DNA of 64,000 nt from positions 1,054,001 through 1,118,000 of the forward strand of contig NZ_FMCX01000001.1 in assembly GCF_900091555.1 (NCBI RefSeq). The letters are read 5' to 3'. Position numbers and translations under genes: made by a program. This DNA comes from Micromonospora mirobrigensis (GTDB taxonomy: Bacteria > Actinomycetota > Actinomycetes > Mycobacteriales > Micromonosporaceae). Below, one piece after another: positions 43,512 to 51,246 of this stretch. The notes under the pieces are model-generated. The model did no database searches. It saw only the letters and a program-made list of their open reading frames with translations, and was not told the DNA's origin. Each line of letters begins with the position of its first letter. The stretch's first letter is position 1.

Positions 43512-43875
43512 GTCAGGCCCCTTGCAGTCGGTTGGCCCGCCCAGTATCGATCAACTGTTCCGCCACAGGCAACGCACCTAGCAGCGATGACATAGGTGGG
43601 TAGCTGACTAGAAGACATGCTTGACATAGGTGACTCGGTGGCAATACCGTCGCTCTCGGTGATGCGGTGCTGCTGCGGTCGGTTGGCGCCTCTCGTGGAG
43701 GTCTCGCATCGCCGTCGAGACCCAACCCCCTCCGCGCTCCCCCGGCGCGGCCCTGCTGTCGTACCGCCGATCGAGGCTGCGGTGGCAGGTGCTGGGGCGG
43801 TCTCCGCCGACCGCAACCGGCGGAGGCCGCCCCCTCCACCACGACTTCACGGCCTTCCCGAAGGGCGGTCACCTC
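43512..43875. promoter_or_regulatory. Divergent regulatory region with TGACATAGGTG direct repeat
   Basis: A gene-free stretch of about 360 bases between the GntR gene and the DivIVA-like gene. TGACATAGGTG is present at 43588-43598 and again at 43622-43632, 34 bases apart, on the same strand. These are plausible operators of the small GntR protein. The rest shows only Arg/Pro-rich shadow frames. Confidence 0.5.
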
Positions 43876-44166
43876 GTGCGCAACCTGCTCCGCCGGCTGA
43901 CCCGCCGGCCCGACGCACCGCAACCAGCACCGACCAGCACGATCAGGAGCGGCCCGCTGCGCCCCTGGCAGATGCGCGAACGCTGCTTCAACCAGCGCCG
44001 GCACGGTCTCGACCCGGTCGAGATCCGCGCCTTCCTGCACCGGGTCGCCGACGAACTGGCGGTCGCGCAGACCGCCCTGGTCGCGGTTCAGGAGGAGAAC
44101 GTACGCATCAAGAACGCCCTGCGTACGTGGCAGAGCGCCCAGTCGGCGAACCGCCGCTACCGATGA
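43876..44166 (+). CDS. DivIVA-domain-like small protein
   Basis: A 96-residue protein with an Arg/Pro-rich N-terminus and the segment RRHGLDPVEIRAFLHRVADE, which matches the DivIVA N-terminal motif, followed by a coiled-coil-prone helix (ELAVAQTALVAVQEENVRIK). DivIVA-like proteins bind curved membrane or polar sites in actinobacteria; this short version has no established role. GTG 43876 is taken as start. Its stop overlaps the next gene as ATGA, so the two form a translationally coupled pair. Confidence 0.72.
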   Translation: MRNLLRRLTRRPDAPQPAPTSTIRSGPLRPWQMRERCFNQRRHGLDPVEIRAFLHRVADELAVAQTALVAVQEENVRIKNALRTWQSAQSANRRYR

Positions 44167-44444
44167 CCGCGCGTTGGGTGATCCACCTGCCGGTCACCGC
44201 GCCGGACCTGCACCGGGCCCGGATCTTCGCGCGTACGGCCGCCCGGGTGTTGGCGCAGCTCAGCGCCCGCGTCGAGCCGGGCGGCGTGACCGTGTCGGCC
44301 GAGGACGACCAGGGCGTACGCCACTGGGTGTTCTGCGATCGGCCGTTGCCCGACGGCCGCGGGCGGTGCGCGCTGCCGGCCGACCACACCACGGCGTGCG
44401 CGCGCCGCGCGCCGTGGCTGGCCGACCGGCTCAGGGTGCGGTGA
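44163..44444 (+). CDS. Uncharacterised small protein coupled to the DivIVA-like gene
   Basis: A 93-residue protein, MTARWVIHLPVTAPDLHRAR, with a central acidic stretch (VTVSAEDDQGVRHWVFCDRP) and a Cys/His-containing end (GRCALPADHTTACARR) that could bind a metal. No family recognised. The ATG overlaps the previous stop by 4 bases. The pair recurs, in my recollection, in other Micromonosporaceae, but the function is unknown. Confidence 0.65.
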   Translation: MTARWVIHLPVTAPDLHRARIFARTAARVLAQLSARVEPGGVTVSAEDDQGVRHWVFCDRPLPDGRGRCALPADHTTACARRAPWLADRLRVR

Positions 44445-44469
44445 CGGGAGGCAGGGGCCGCGACCCGTC

Positions 44470-45237
44470 CTAGGGCTCCATGTCCCAGGCCTCCAGCAGC
44501 TCGAAGATCCGCCCGTCGCCGTCGACCTTCAGGGACTGCGTCGGAATCCGGCCGTAGAAGGACAGCACCAGCTCGCTCGCCGTGGCCCGCACGGAGGCAT
44601 CCGGGCTCTCGGCGGCGGCGTCCGGCAGACGGGCGATGCGTGACCCGTCGGCGGAGACCCACTGACGCCAGGAGCGGCCCTCGGTGGCGTGGTAGTCGAC
44701 CGCGGCGGGCTCGTGCGGCCAGGCGGCCGTCGTCGCGCAGCAGGTGAACAGGAAGTCCTCGACGCCGTCGAGCGCCACCTCGTCCGGCAGCGGCTCCGCG
44801 GCGCCCACGGCGGCCTGAGCGTCGTAGGTGTGCACCGCGATCTCCTGGAGCTGGTGCCGGGCGACGGCACCGCAGGTCTGCGGCGACTGCGACCCGTCCC
44901 ACCACGTCCAGCAGCCGCTATCCGGGCCGGCCTCCCGCAACGCGTCCAGCAGCTGCTGGGTCGACTCGGCCAGCCAGGCCACCAGTGCCTCGCGCTCCCG
45001 GGGCGCGGCCGGGCCCTCGAACGGGACTCGACCCGAGGCGGCCGGGCCGGCGGCCACGGTGGCGGCCCAGGAGCGGCGCCCCTCGCCGATGTGCCGCGCC
45101 AGGTCGAACAGCGTCCACTCGGGGCAGGTCGGCACCTGAACGTCGAGGCTGGGCGCGGCGGCGATCGCGGCGCGGAAGGCGGTCGACCGGTCGTCGATCA
45201 GCCGCAGCCGGTCGGGGAACTCCAGAGTTTTCTCCAC
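44470..45237 (-). CDS. Mycothiol-dependent maleylpyruvate-isomerase-family protein
   Basis: A 255-residue actinobacterial protein. The N-terminal DinB/MDMPI four-helix domain carries VPTCPEWTLFDLARHIGEGR and an internal metal-binding His region (VARHQLQEIAVHTYDAQAAV); the C-terminal domain begins near FLFTCCATTAAW. Members are thought to be metal-dependent enzymes using mycothiol, but most, including this one, have no known substrate. GTG start at 45237. Confidence 0.87.
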   Translation of the reverse strand: MEKTLEFPDRLRLIDDRSTAFRAAIAAAPSLDVQVPTCPEWTLFDLARHIGEGRRSWAATVAAGPAASGRVPFEGPAAPREREALVAWLAESTQQLLDALREAGPDSGCWTWWDGSQSPQTCGAVARHQLQEIAVHTYDAQAAVGAAEPLPDEVALDGVEDFLFTCCATTAAWPHEPAAVDYHATEGRSWRQWVSADGSRIARLPDAAAESPDASVRATASELVLSFYGRIPTQSLKVDGDGRIFELLEAWDMEP

Positions 45238-45288
45238 CCCGGCTGTCTACCAGCACGATCCCGCGAAGGGCATCGGTTTATCGCCGGG

Positions 45289-46224
45289 TCAGCGGGTTGC
45301 CGCCACCTGGAGCACCGCGTCGGCGAAGGCCCTCGGCGCCTCCTGCGGCAGGTTGTGCCCAACCCCGCCGCTCACCGTCCGGTGCTCGTACGCCCCGGTG
45401 AACCGGCCGGCGTACGTCGACGGGTCGAGGTGCGGCGCGCCGTTGGCGTCGCCCTCCAGGCTGATCGTGGGCACCGTGACCGGCGGATTCGCCGCCAACC
45501 GCCGCTCGACGTCGGCGTACCGGGGCTCGCCCTCGGCCAGCCCCAGCCGCCAGCGGTAGTTGTGGATCACCACGTCGACGTGGTCGGGGTTCTCGAACGA
45601 GGCGGCGCTCCGGTCGAAGGTCGCGTCGTCGAAGTCCCACCGCGGCGAGGCGGTGTGCCAGATCAGCCGGGCGAAGTCGCGCACGTTCGCCGCGTAGCCC
45701 TGCCGGCCACGCTCGGTGGCGAAGTAGAACTGGTACCACCAGGACAGCTCCGCCTTCGGCGGCAGCGGTTTGCGGCCCGACTCCTGCCCGGCGATCAGGT
45801 AGCCGCTCACCGCCACCAGCCCTCGGCAGCGTTCCGGCCACAGCGCGGCGATCACGTCGGCCGTGCGGCCACCCCAGTCGAAGCCGCCTAGCGTCGCCTG
45901 CCGCACCCCGAGGGCGTCCATGAAGGCGAGGGTGTCGGCGGCCAGGGCCGCCGACTGGCCGTTGCGCGCGGTGTCCGCGGCGCGCAGGCGGGTCGTGCCG
46001 AAACCGCGCAGGTACGGCACGAGCACCCGGCGGCCGGCCGCCGTCAGCAGCGGCACGACCTCGGCGAAGCTGTGGATGTCGTACGGCCAGCCGTGCAGGA
46101 GGATCACCACGTCGCCGTCCGGGGGCCCGGCGTCGACGTACCCGATGGTCAGGTCCCCGGCGTCGACCTGCCGCAGCTCGCCGAACGGCCGGTGCGGCGC
46201 GGCGCCGGCGGAGGACTGCGTCAT
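45289..46224 (-). CDS. Alpha/beta hydrolase, epoxide-hydrolase-like
   Basis: A 311-residue alpha/beta hydrolase. Oxyanion HGW in VVILLHGWPYDIHSFAEVV, nucleophile elbow ATLGGFDWGGRTADV with Asp in place of Ser (as in epoxide hydrolases and haloalkane dehalogenases), and the late catalytic His in SGGVGHNLPQEAPRAF. ATG 46224 (MTQSSAGAAPHRPFG) is chosen; the longer frame is low-complexity. Divergent from the small DinB-like gene; substrate unknown. Confidence 0.88.
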   Translation of the reverse strand: MTQSSAGAAPHRPFGELRQVDAGDLTIGYVDAGPPDGDVVILLHGWPYDIHSFAEVVPLLTAAGRRVLVPYLRGFGTTRLRAADTARNGQSAALAADTLAFMDALGVRQATLGGFDWGGRTADVIAALWPERCRGLVAVSGYLIAGQESGRKPLPPKAELSWWYQFYFATERGRQGYAANVRDFARLIWHTASPRWDFDDATFDRSAASFENPDHVDVVIHNYRWRLGLAEGEPRYADVERRLAANPPVTVPTISLEGDANGAPHLDPSTYAGRFTGAYEHRTVSGGVGHNLPQEAPRAFADAVLQVAATR

Positions 46225-46414
46225 CGGCTGCTCCCAGGGCTCGATCGGCGGCGCGGCACGCCATGACCCCTGGAGCGTAGGACGGGCGGCTCCGCCCGAA
46301 CGGCACTTCGGACAAAGGCCGTCCGGCGGGGCACGCGGTGTCCGACCCGCCCTCACGTTGTCGGACCCCTCGGGCAGGGTGATGGCGTCGGTCCCGCACC
46401 CCCTGGAGGAAACC

Positions 46415-47008
46415 ATGACGGTCACCACCGATGATCTCGACGCGGCACTCTCCAGCGTCGTCGCCTGCCTCCGGCCGGCGACCGACCGGGACTGGTCGGT
46501 GCCGGCCGGCGACCTGGAGTGGGACTGCTGGCACACCGCCGAGCACGTCGGTGACTGCCTGCTGTCGTTCGCGGGGCAGCTGATCGCCCGGCCCGAGCAG
46601 CGGTTCGTGCGGTTCATGGGCACTGCCGACCGGGACGCCACCCCGGCCGAGGTGCTGGAGTTCGCCGAGGTGGGCGGCCGGCTGCTGGCGGCCACCGTGC
46701 GCGCCTCCGGCCCGGAGGTCAGGGCCTACCACCCGGCGGGGCTGGCCGACCCGGAGGGCTTCGCCGCGATGGGGTGCGTGGAGGCGCTGGTGCACGGCGA
46801 CGACATCGCCCGTGGCCTCGGCCTGACCCTCGACCCGCCGCGCGACGTGTGCGCCCGCGCGCTCGCCCGGCTCCATCCCGAGCAGGCGCGGGAGCTGGCC
46901 GGGGAGGAACCGTGGGCGGCCCTGCGCTGGGCCACCGGGCGCATCGATCTGCCCGGGCGGCCCCGCCTGGCGCAGTGGCGCTGGCACGGAGCCCCGCTGC
47001 CCGGCTGA
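46415..47008 (+). CDS. DinB/maleylpyruvate-isomerase N-terminal-like protein
   Basis: A 197-residue single-domain protein: LEWDCWHTAEHVGDCLLSFA and MGCVEALVHGDDIARGLGL carry the His residues expected for the metal site of the DinB fold. It is shorter than the two-domain protein at 44470, lacking its C-terminal part. ATG 46415 has a perfect GGAGGA site. Function unknown; probably thiol-dependent. Confidence 0.82.
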   Translation: MTVTTDDLDAALSSVVACLRPATDRDWSVPAGDLEWDCWHTAEHVGDCLLSFAGQLIARPEQRFVRFMGTADRDATPAEVLEFAEVGGRLLAATVRASGPEVRAYHPAGLADPEGFAAMGCVEALVHGDDIARGLGLTLDPPRDVCARALARLHPEQARELAGEEPWAALRWATGRIDLPGRPRLAQWRWHGAPLPG

Positions 47009-47047
47009 CCCACCGACGCCGCCGCTGGCGGCCAGTTTCCTTTTCAC

Positions 47048-47089
47048 CCTGATACCTCAGAGGAATATTGATGACTCTGAGGTATCAGG
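47048..47089. repeat. 15-bp perfect palindromic hairpin (GATACCTCAGAG element)
   Basis: CCTGATACCTCAGAG (47048-47062) pairs perfectly with 47075-47089 across a 12-base AT-rich loop. Unlike the other hairpins here it is moderate in GC, so it stands out from its surroundings and may be a member of an interspersed palindromic repeat family. It also lies 40 bases after the stop of the DinB-like gene and may terminate transcription. Confidence 0.75.
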
Positions 47090-47208
47090 CTCGACAGGAC
47101 AACCACTTCCCGCCGCCGGGCCCTCGCCAATTCGGCGGCCGCCCCGCAGGCCCCGGCCCCGAAAGCCCGGCCCCCGGCCGGGAGACAGCCCGAACGGCGA
47201 ACGGGGCC

Positions 47209-47226
47209 GACGGGCCGCAGCCCGTC
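47209..47226. terminator. Short hairpin before the 3' end of the M43 gene
   Basis: GACGGGC (47209-47215) with GCCCGTC (47220-47226), loop CGCA. It lies 25 bases past the stop of the reverse-strand metalloprotease gene. Confidence 0.5.
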
Positions 47227-47251
47227 GACCCCGTCACCGGGTCCAGCTGGA

Positions 47252-48217
47252 TCAGCCGGCGCCGCCGGCCCGGAAGGCGACCCACGCGTCGCTCATCCGG
47301 TCCGCCTGACCGGCGGTGAACATGTTCATGCAGGAGTCCTGCGTGTAGTCCATGAAGTTGTGGATCGGGTCGAGACCCGGCGCGGTGCAGGTGTCCGCCC
47401 CCACCGGGCAGTTGAACTGCGGCGCGGCCTCGCGCGGGGTGTCGGCCACGTAGTCGCCGGAGGCGGAGCAGCCGTGCGCGAAGGTGTGCTCCAGCATCAG
47501 CCAGTGCCCGACCTCGTGGGTGAGGGTGTCACCCAGGGCGTACTTGCCGGCGGTGCCGCCCGGCATCGACTCGTCGAGCATCACCACGCCGTCGATGTAG
47601 TCGCGGCCGTTGTTGTAGCCCTTCGGGAAGTACGCCCAGCCGAGCAGCCCGCCGCCGATGTTCGCCGCGTACACGTTCAGGGTGCGGGAGTCGCCGGTGT
47701 AGAGGGCCTTCTTCATGTCGCGCTCGTTCTTGCCGGGCTCGACGGTGTACCAGGCGCTGTTCACGGTCCAGGTGGTGTCGACCAGGTCGAACCGGAACGG
47801 GGTGTCGGACGCGTCCGCCGCGGTCTTGCCGGCGTACGAGTCGTTGAGCACCTGCATCTGGTTGGCGATCAGGGTCTTCCACCGGGTGGTCTCGGCCGCG
47901 GTGAGGGTGTGGTCGGAGACCATGTGGAAGACGGTGGGGATGGTGACGCTGCCGTTGGCCAGCCGCGGGGAGTCCTTGATGACGCCGTACGCGTTGGCCT
48001 CGTTCTTCGAGTAGAGCTCCGGCTCCTTGGCGGTGGCGCCCTCGGCGACGCGGGCCGTGCTGTGCGCCTCAGCCCCGGGCGCACAGGCCGCCGCGCCGGC
48101 GGAGGTGGTGGTGGCGGGGGCCGCGTTGGCCACCGCGCCGGCGGCGCCGCCACTGGTCAGGAAGGTGGCCGCCGTGGCGGTGAGCAGCGCCAGCTGGAAG
48201 GTGGATCGTTTGTGCAT
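47252..48217 (-). CDS. Secreted M43 (pappalysin-type) zinc metalloprotease
   Basis: A 321-residue extracellular protease. A signal peptide covers about residues 1-33 (MHKRSTFQLALLTATAATFL). The catalytic zinc site is THEVGHWLMLEHTFAHG (HExxHxxxxxH), followed by a Cys-rich region (ADTCTAP) and the Met-turn NFMDYTQDSCM. These features define the cytophagalysin/pappalysin M43 family. ATG 48217 is used because it begins the signal peptide; the longer frame to 48307 adds unrelated residues. Single gene. It probably degrades environmental protein. Confidence 0.92.
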   Translation of the reverse strand: MHKRSTFQLALLTATAATFLTSGGAAGAVANAAPATTTSAGAAACAPGAEAHSTARVAEGATAKEPELYSKNEANAYGVIKDSPRLANGSVTIPTVFHMVSDHTLTAAETTRWKTLIANQMQVLNDSYAGKTAADASDTPFRFDLVDTTWTVNSAWYTVEPGKNERDMKKALYTGDSRTLNVYAANIGGGLLGWAYFPKGYNNGRDYIDGVVMLDESMPGGTAGKYALGDTLTHEVGHWLMLEHTFAHGCSASGDYVADTPREAAPQFNCPVGADTCTAPGLDPIHNFMDYTQDSCMNMFTAGQADRMSDAWVAFRAGGAG

Positions 48218-48326
48218 GCTTGCACCTCTCGAAGCATGGGGGATGGAGGCGGGACCAGGCCGCTGACCTCCTGCTCGGCTATCAGAACACGCCGTCGGCG
48301 CCGACAACAGCCCCCGGGTGCCATCG

Positions 48327-49325
48327 TCAGGAGCCGATCGTGACCACCACCTTGCCGAACGGCTCCCCCGACTCGTAGTAGCGGAACGCGTCGACCGCCT
48401 GGTCGAAGGCGAAGACCCGGTCGATCACCGGGCGCAGCCGGTTCGCCTCGATCGCCCGGTTCATCGCCACGAACTGGGCCCGGCTGCCTACCGCCACCGG
48501 CCGCACCGCCGCGCCGGCCGCGAAGAGCGACCCCGTATCGAGCTTCGGCCGTACCCCGGCCAGGAACCCCACGCAGGCCACCTCCCCCTGGTACGCCACA
48601 CAGCGCAGCGACGCCTCGACGTCCCCGACCACGTCCACCACCCGGTCCACGCCCCGCCCGCCGGTCAGCTCGCGGACCCGGGCCGGCCAGTCCGGGTGCG
48701 CCACCCGGTCCACCACCTGCTCCGCGCCCAGCGCCCGCAGCCGCTGCACCCGGTCGGCGCGGCCCGTCGTGGCGACCACCCGCGCGCCGCCCAGCCGGGC
48801 CAGTTGCAGCGCGAACAGCGACACCCCACCCGAGCCGAGCGTCAGCACGGTGTCGCCGGCCCGCACGCCGGTCAGCGCATTCCAGGCCGTCACCGCCGCG
48901 CACGGCAGGGTCGCCCCCTCCGCGTACGACAGGTGCGCGGGGATCGGCACCAACGCCTGCGCCGGCAGGACCGCGTACTCGGTGAGCAGGCCGTCGAGCG
49001 AGCCGCCCAGCTGCGGCAGGAGGTCGGGGTCCAGCCGCCCGTCCCGCCAGTACGGGAAGACCGCCGCGGTGACCCGGTCGCCGACCGCCACCCCGCGTAC
49101 TCCCGGGCCGACCGCCACCACCTCGCCGGCCCCGTCGCTGACCGGCACCACGTCCGGCCGCACCGGCAGCACGTAGTTCCCGCGCAGGATCATCAGCTCG
49201 CGGAAGCTCAACGACACCGCCCGCACCGCCACCAGCGCCTCGCCCGGCCCGGGGCTGGGGCGGTCGTGCTCGCGTACGGCGAGGCCGGCGATGCCCGCCC
49301 CCGAATCGACGTGGAAACTGCGCAC
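48327..49325 (-). CDS. MDR-superfamily alcohol/quinone dehydrogenase
   Basis: A 332-residue NAD(P)-dependent medium-chain dehydrogenase. GroES-like N-terminal half (LMILRGNYVLPVRPDVVPVS, DGAGEVVAVGPGV), nucleotide-binding LTLGSGGVSLFALQLARLGG and VVATTGRADR. The usual catalytic zinc Cys is replaced in the first half (SLSFRELM), so a quinone-reductase-like, zinc-free enzyme is plausible. GTG start at 49325. It is divergent from an MmyB-type regulator, which likely controls it, as is common for such pairs. Confidence 0.88.
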   Translation of the reverse strand: MRSFHVDSGAGIAGLAVREHDRPSPGPGEALVAVRAVSLSFRELMILRGNYVLPVRPDVVPVSDGAGEVVAVGPGVRGVAVGDRVTAAVFPYWRDGRLDPDLLPQLGGSLDGLLTEYAVLPAQALVPIPAHLSYAEGATLPCAAVTAWNALTGVRAGDTVLTLGSGGVSLFALQLARLGGARVVATTGRADRVQRLRALGAEQVVDRVAHPDWPARVRELTGGRGVDRVVDVVGDVEASLRCVAYQGEVACVGFLAGVRPKLDTGSLFAAGAAVRPVAVGSRAQFVAMNRAIEANRLRPVIDRVFAFDQAVDAFRYYESGEPFGKVVVTIGS

Positions 49326-49451
49326 GCTGGCGTCCTCTCTCGTCGCGCCGGACAGCACCGGCCCGGAGCGAACGATCCCGCCCGGCGACGCGGCCGGACA
49401 ATTCCCGGCAGGGAATCGCCGGGGCGCGGCGGCTGCGGTAGACACACGGAC

Positions 49452-50315
49452 GTGACGGTGGAACGAGCGGCGGGTTTTCCCGGCGTGCTGCGGGAGTGGC
49501 GGGCCCGGCGGCGGCTCAGCCAACTGGAGTTGGCCCTGGCCGCCGGCACCACCCAGCGGCACCTGAGCTTCGTCGAGAGCGGGCGCTCCCATCCGGGCCG
49601 GACCATGGTGATCCGGCTGGCCGAGTCGCTGGGGATGCCGCTGCGGGAACGCAACGCGCTGCTGCTCGCCGCCGGCTACGCGCCCGCGTACCCGCAGGAC
49701 CACCTCGACGATCCCCGGCTCGCGCCGGTCCGCGCGGCCCTGACCCGGGTGCTCGACGGGCACCTGCCGTTCCCCGCCGTGGTGGTGGACCGCTTCGGTG
49801 ACCTGCTGCTCGCCAACGAGGCCCTGGCCGCGCTGGCCGGGCCGGTGGCGCCGGAGCTGCTGGCACCGCCGGTGAGCGTGCCCCGGGTGCTGCTGCACCC
49901 CGACGGGCTGGCCGGCAGGATCGTCAACCTCGACGAGTGGGCCTGGCACGTCCTCGACGGGCTGCGCGCCGAGGCCGCCCGCGACCCGCACGAACGGCTG
50001 ACCGCGCTGGTCGCCGAGCTGACCGCGCTGGTGCCGGAGCGGCCCCGCGACCCAGGCCCCGGCTACCTGGGCTTCGCCGTGCCGCTGCGGCTGCGGCACG
50101 GCGACGGCGAGCTGCGGCTGATGACCACGCTGACCCACTTCGGCACCACCACCGACGTGGCCCTGGCCGAGCTGCGGATGGAGGCGTTCCTCCCCGCCGA
50201 CGACGCGACCGCCACCGCCCTGCACGACCTGCTCGTCCGCCACCGGGCGCGGGTCTCCCCGGCCGGGAGCGCGGCCCCGACGCCCGGCGGCGCAGGGCTC
50301 AGAGGACCCGGGTGA
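49452..50315 (+). CDS. MmyB-type helix-turn-helix regulator
   Basis: A 287-residue transcription factor. HTH: REWRARRRLSQLELALAAGT, TQRHLSFVESGRSHPGRTMV. The C-terminal MmyB-like ligand-binding domain has FPAVVVDRFGDLLLANEALA and LTTLTHFGTTTDVALAELRM-like segments (LMTTLTHFGTTTDVALAELR). Such regulators typically control an adjacent divergent oxidoreductase, here the MDR dehydrogenase 126 bases away. GTG start 49452. The last 17 bases overlap the convergent TIGR03089 gene. Confidence 0.92.
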   Translation: MTVERAAGFPGVLREWRARRRLSQLELALAAGTTQRHLSFVESGRSHPGRTMVIRLAESLGMPLRERNALLLAAGYAPAYPQDHLDDPRLAPVRAALTRVLDGHLPFPAVVVDRFGDLLLANEALAALAGPVAPELLAPPVSVPRVLLHPDGLAGRIVNLDEWAWHVLDGLRAEAARDPHERLTALVAELTALVPERPRDPGPGYLGFAVPLRLRHGDGELRLMTTLTHFGTTTDVALAELRMEAFLPADDATATALHDLLVRHRARVSPAGSAAPTPGGAGLRGPG

Positions 50316-51054
50316 TGCCCTCCGCGGCGATCCGGGCGTCGAGCCGGGCCCGGTCGAGGTTGGCACAGAGGACGATCGACGCCCCGGCGGTCAGCGGCGC
50401 GAGCAGCCACTTCAACGGCTGCTCGTGCTCGGCGGCGTCGACCAGCAGCCGGTCACCCGGGCGCAGGTCGAGCTGCTCGGCCAGCTCCGCGGCGAGCCGC
50501 CCCCACGCGCCGTAGCTGGTGCCGTCCGGGGTGGCCGGGTCCGACGGCCGCACCGCCCGGTGGTCGGGTGGGGTGTCGCCGTGCCGGAGCACCTCCGCCG
50601 ACCAGTCCAGCCAGCCCACCGGCACCTCGGCCAGCGGGTCCGGCCCGGTCCCGACCAGGTAGCGGTGCGTCCCGTCGGGCACGTCCTCCAGCCAGTCGTC
50701 CAGCCGCTCCGGGGTCACGAACACCGCGTCGTACGGCCGGTCCGCGCCCGGCTCGAGCACCGGCAGCCCGGCGGTGGCCCGCGGCCGGAACGACACCGCC
50801 AGGCCCGTCGCCCACGCCCCCAGCAACACCGCGGCGGTACGCCAGTGCGGCGGCAGCAGCACCGCCACCCGGTCCCCCGCGCGCAGGCCGCAGCCGTCCC
50901 GCAGCAGCCCGGCGGCCCCCGCCGCCCAGCCGCCGAGCTGGCCCGTGGTCAGCTCCACCCGCTCCCCGGTCGCGTCGTCGCACCAGGTCAACAGCGGGTG
51001 CCCGGTGGCGGTCAGCGCGTCGTCCGGGACGGAGACGGACGGATGAGGGGCCAT
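50299..51054 (-). CDS. TIGR03089 family protein (truncated acyl-adenylate-like)
   Basis: A 251-residue actinobacterial protein resembling the N-terminal portion of acyl-CoA synthetases (HPLLTWCDDATGERVELTTG, LRAGDRVAVLLPPHWRTAAV), but lacking the AMP-binding P-loop (SSGTTGxPKG) and C-terminal lid, so it is unlikely to be an active ligase. In many actinomycetes it lies near cell-wall or LytR-type genes. Function unknown. ATG 51054. Confidence 0.87.
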   Translation of the reverse strand: MAPHPSVSVPDDALTATGHPLLTWCDDATGERVELTTGQLGGWAAGAAGLLRDGCGLRAGDRVAVLLPPHWRTAAVLLGAWATGLAVSFRPRATAGLPVLEPGADRPYDAVFVTPERLDDWLEDVPDGTHRYLVGTGPDPLAEVPVGWLDWSAEVLRHGDTPPDHRAVRPSDPATPDGTSYGAWGRLAAELAEQLDLRPGDRLLVDAAEHEQPLKWLLAPLTAGASIVLCANLDRARLDARIAAEGITRVL

Positions 51055-51246
51055 GGAGGCACCCTAACCGCCCCGGACGGACGTACGCGGCCCGCAGCCG
51101 CCGGTGACCAGCCGGTGACACTGCGGCCAACTCTTCGCTCGTCGACCGGGCGGGCGGTCACGGGACCTCGGCGTGCCGGACACCTTGCTAGCGTCCATTC
51201 AGGACGATTTCGGTCCGACTTCGCCCACCGACTGACATGAGGTCGC

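Noticed and set aside
49188..49206. An extra copy of the CTGATG element inside the MDR dehydrogenase gene
   Set aside because: Only CATCAGCTCG is shared; the diagnostic ACGATTCAC half is missing and the site is coding.
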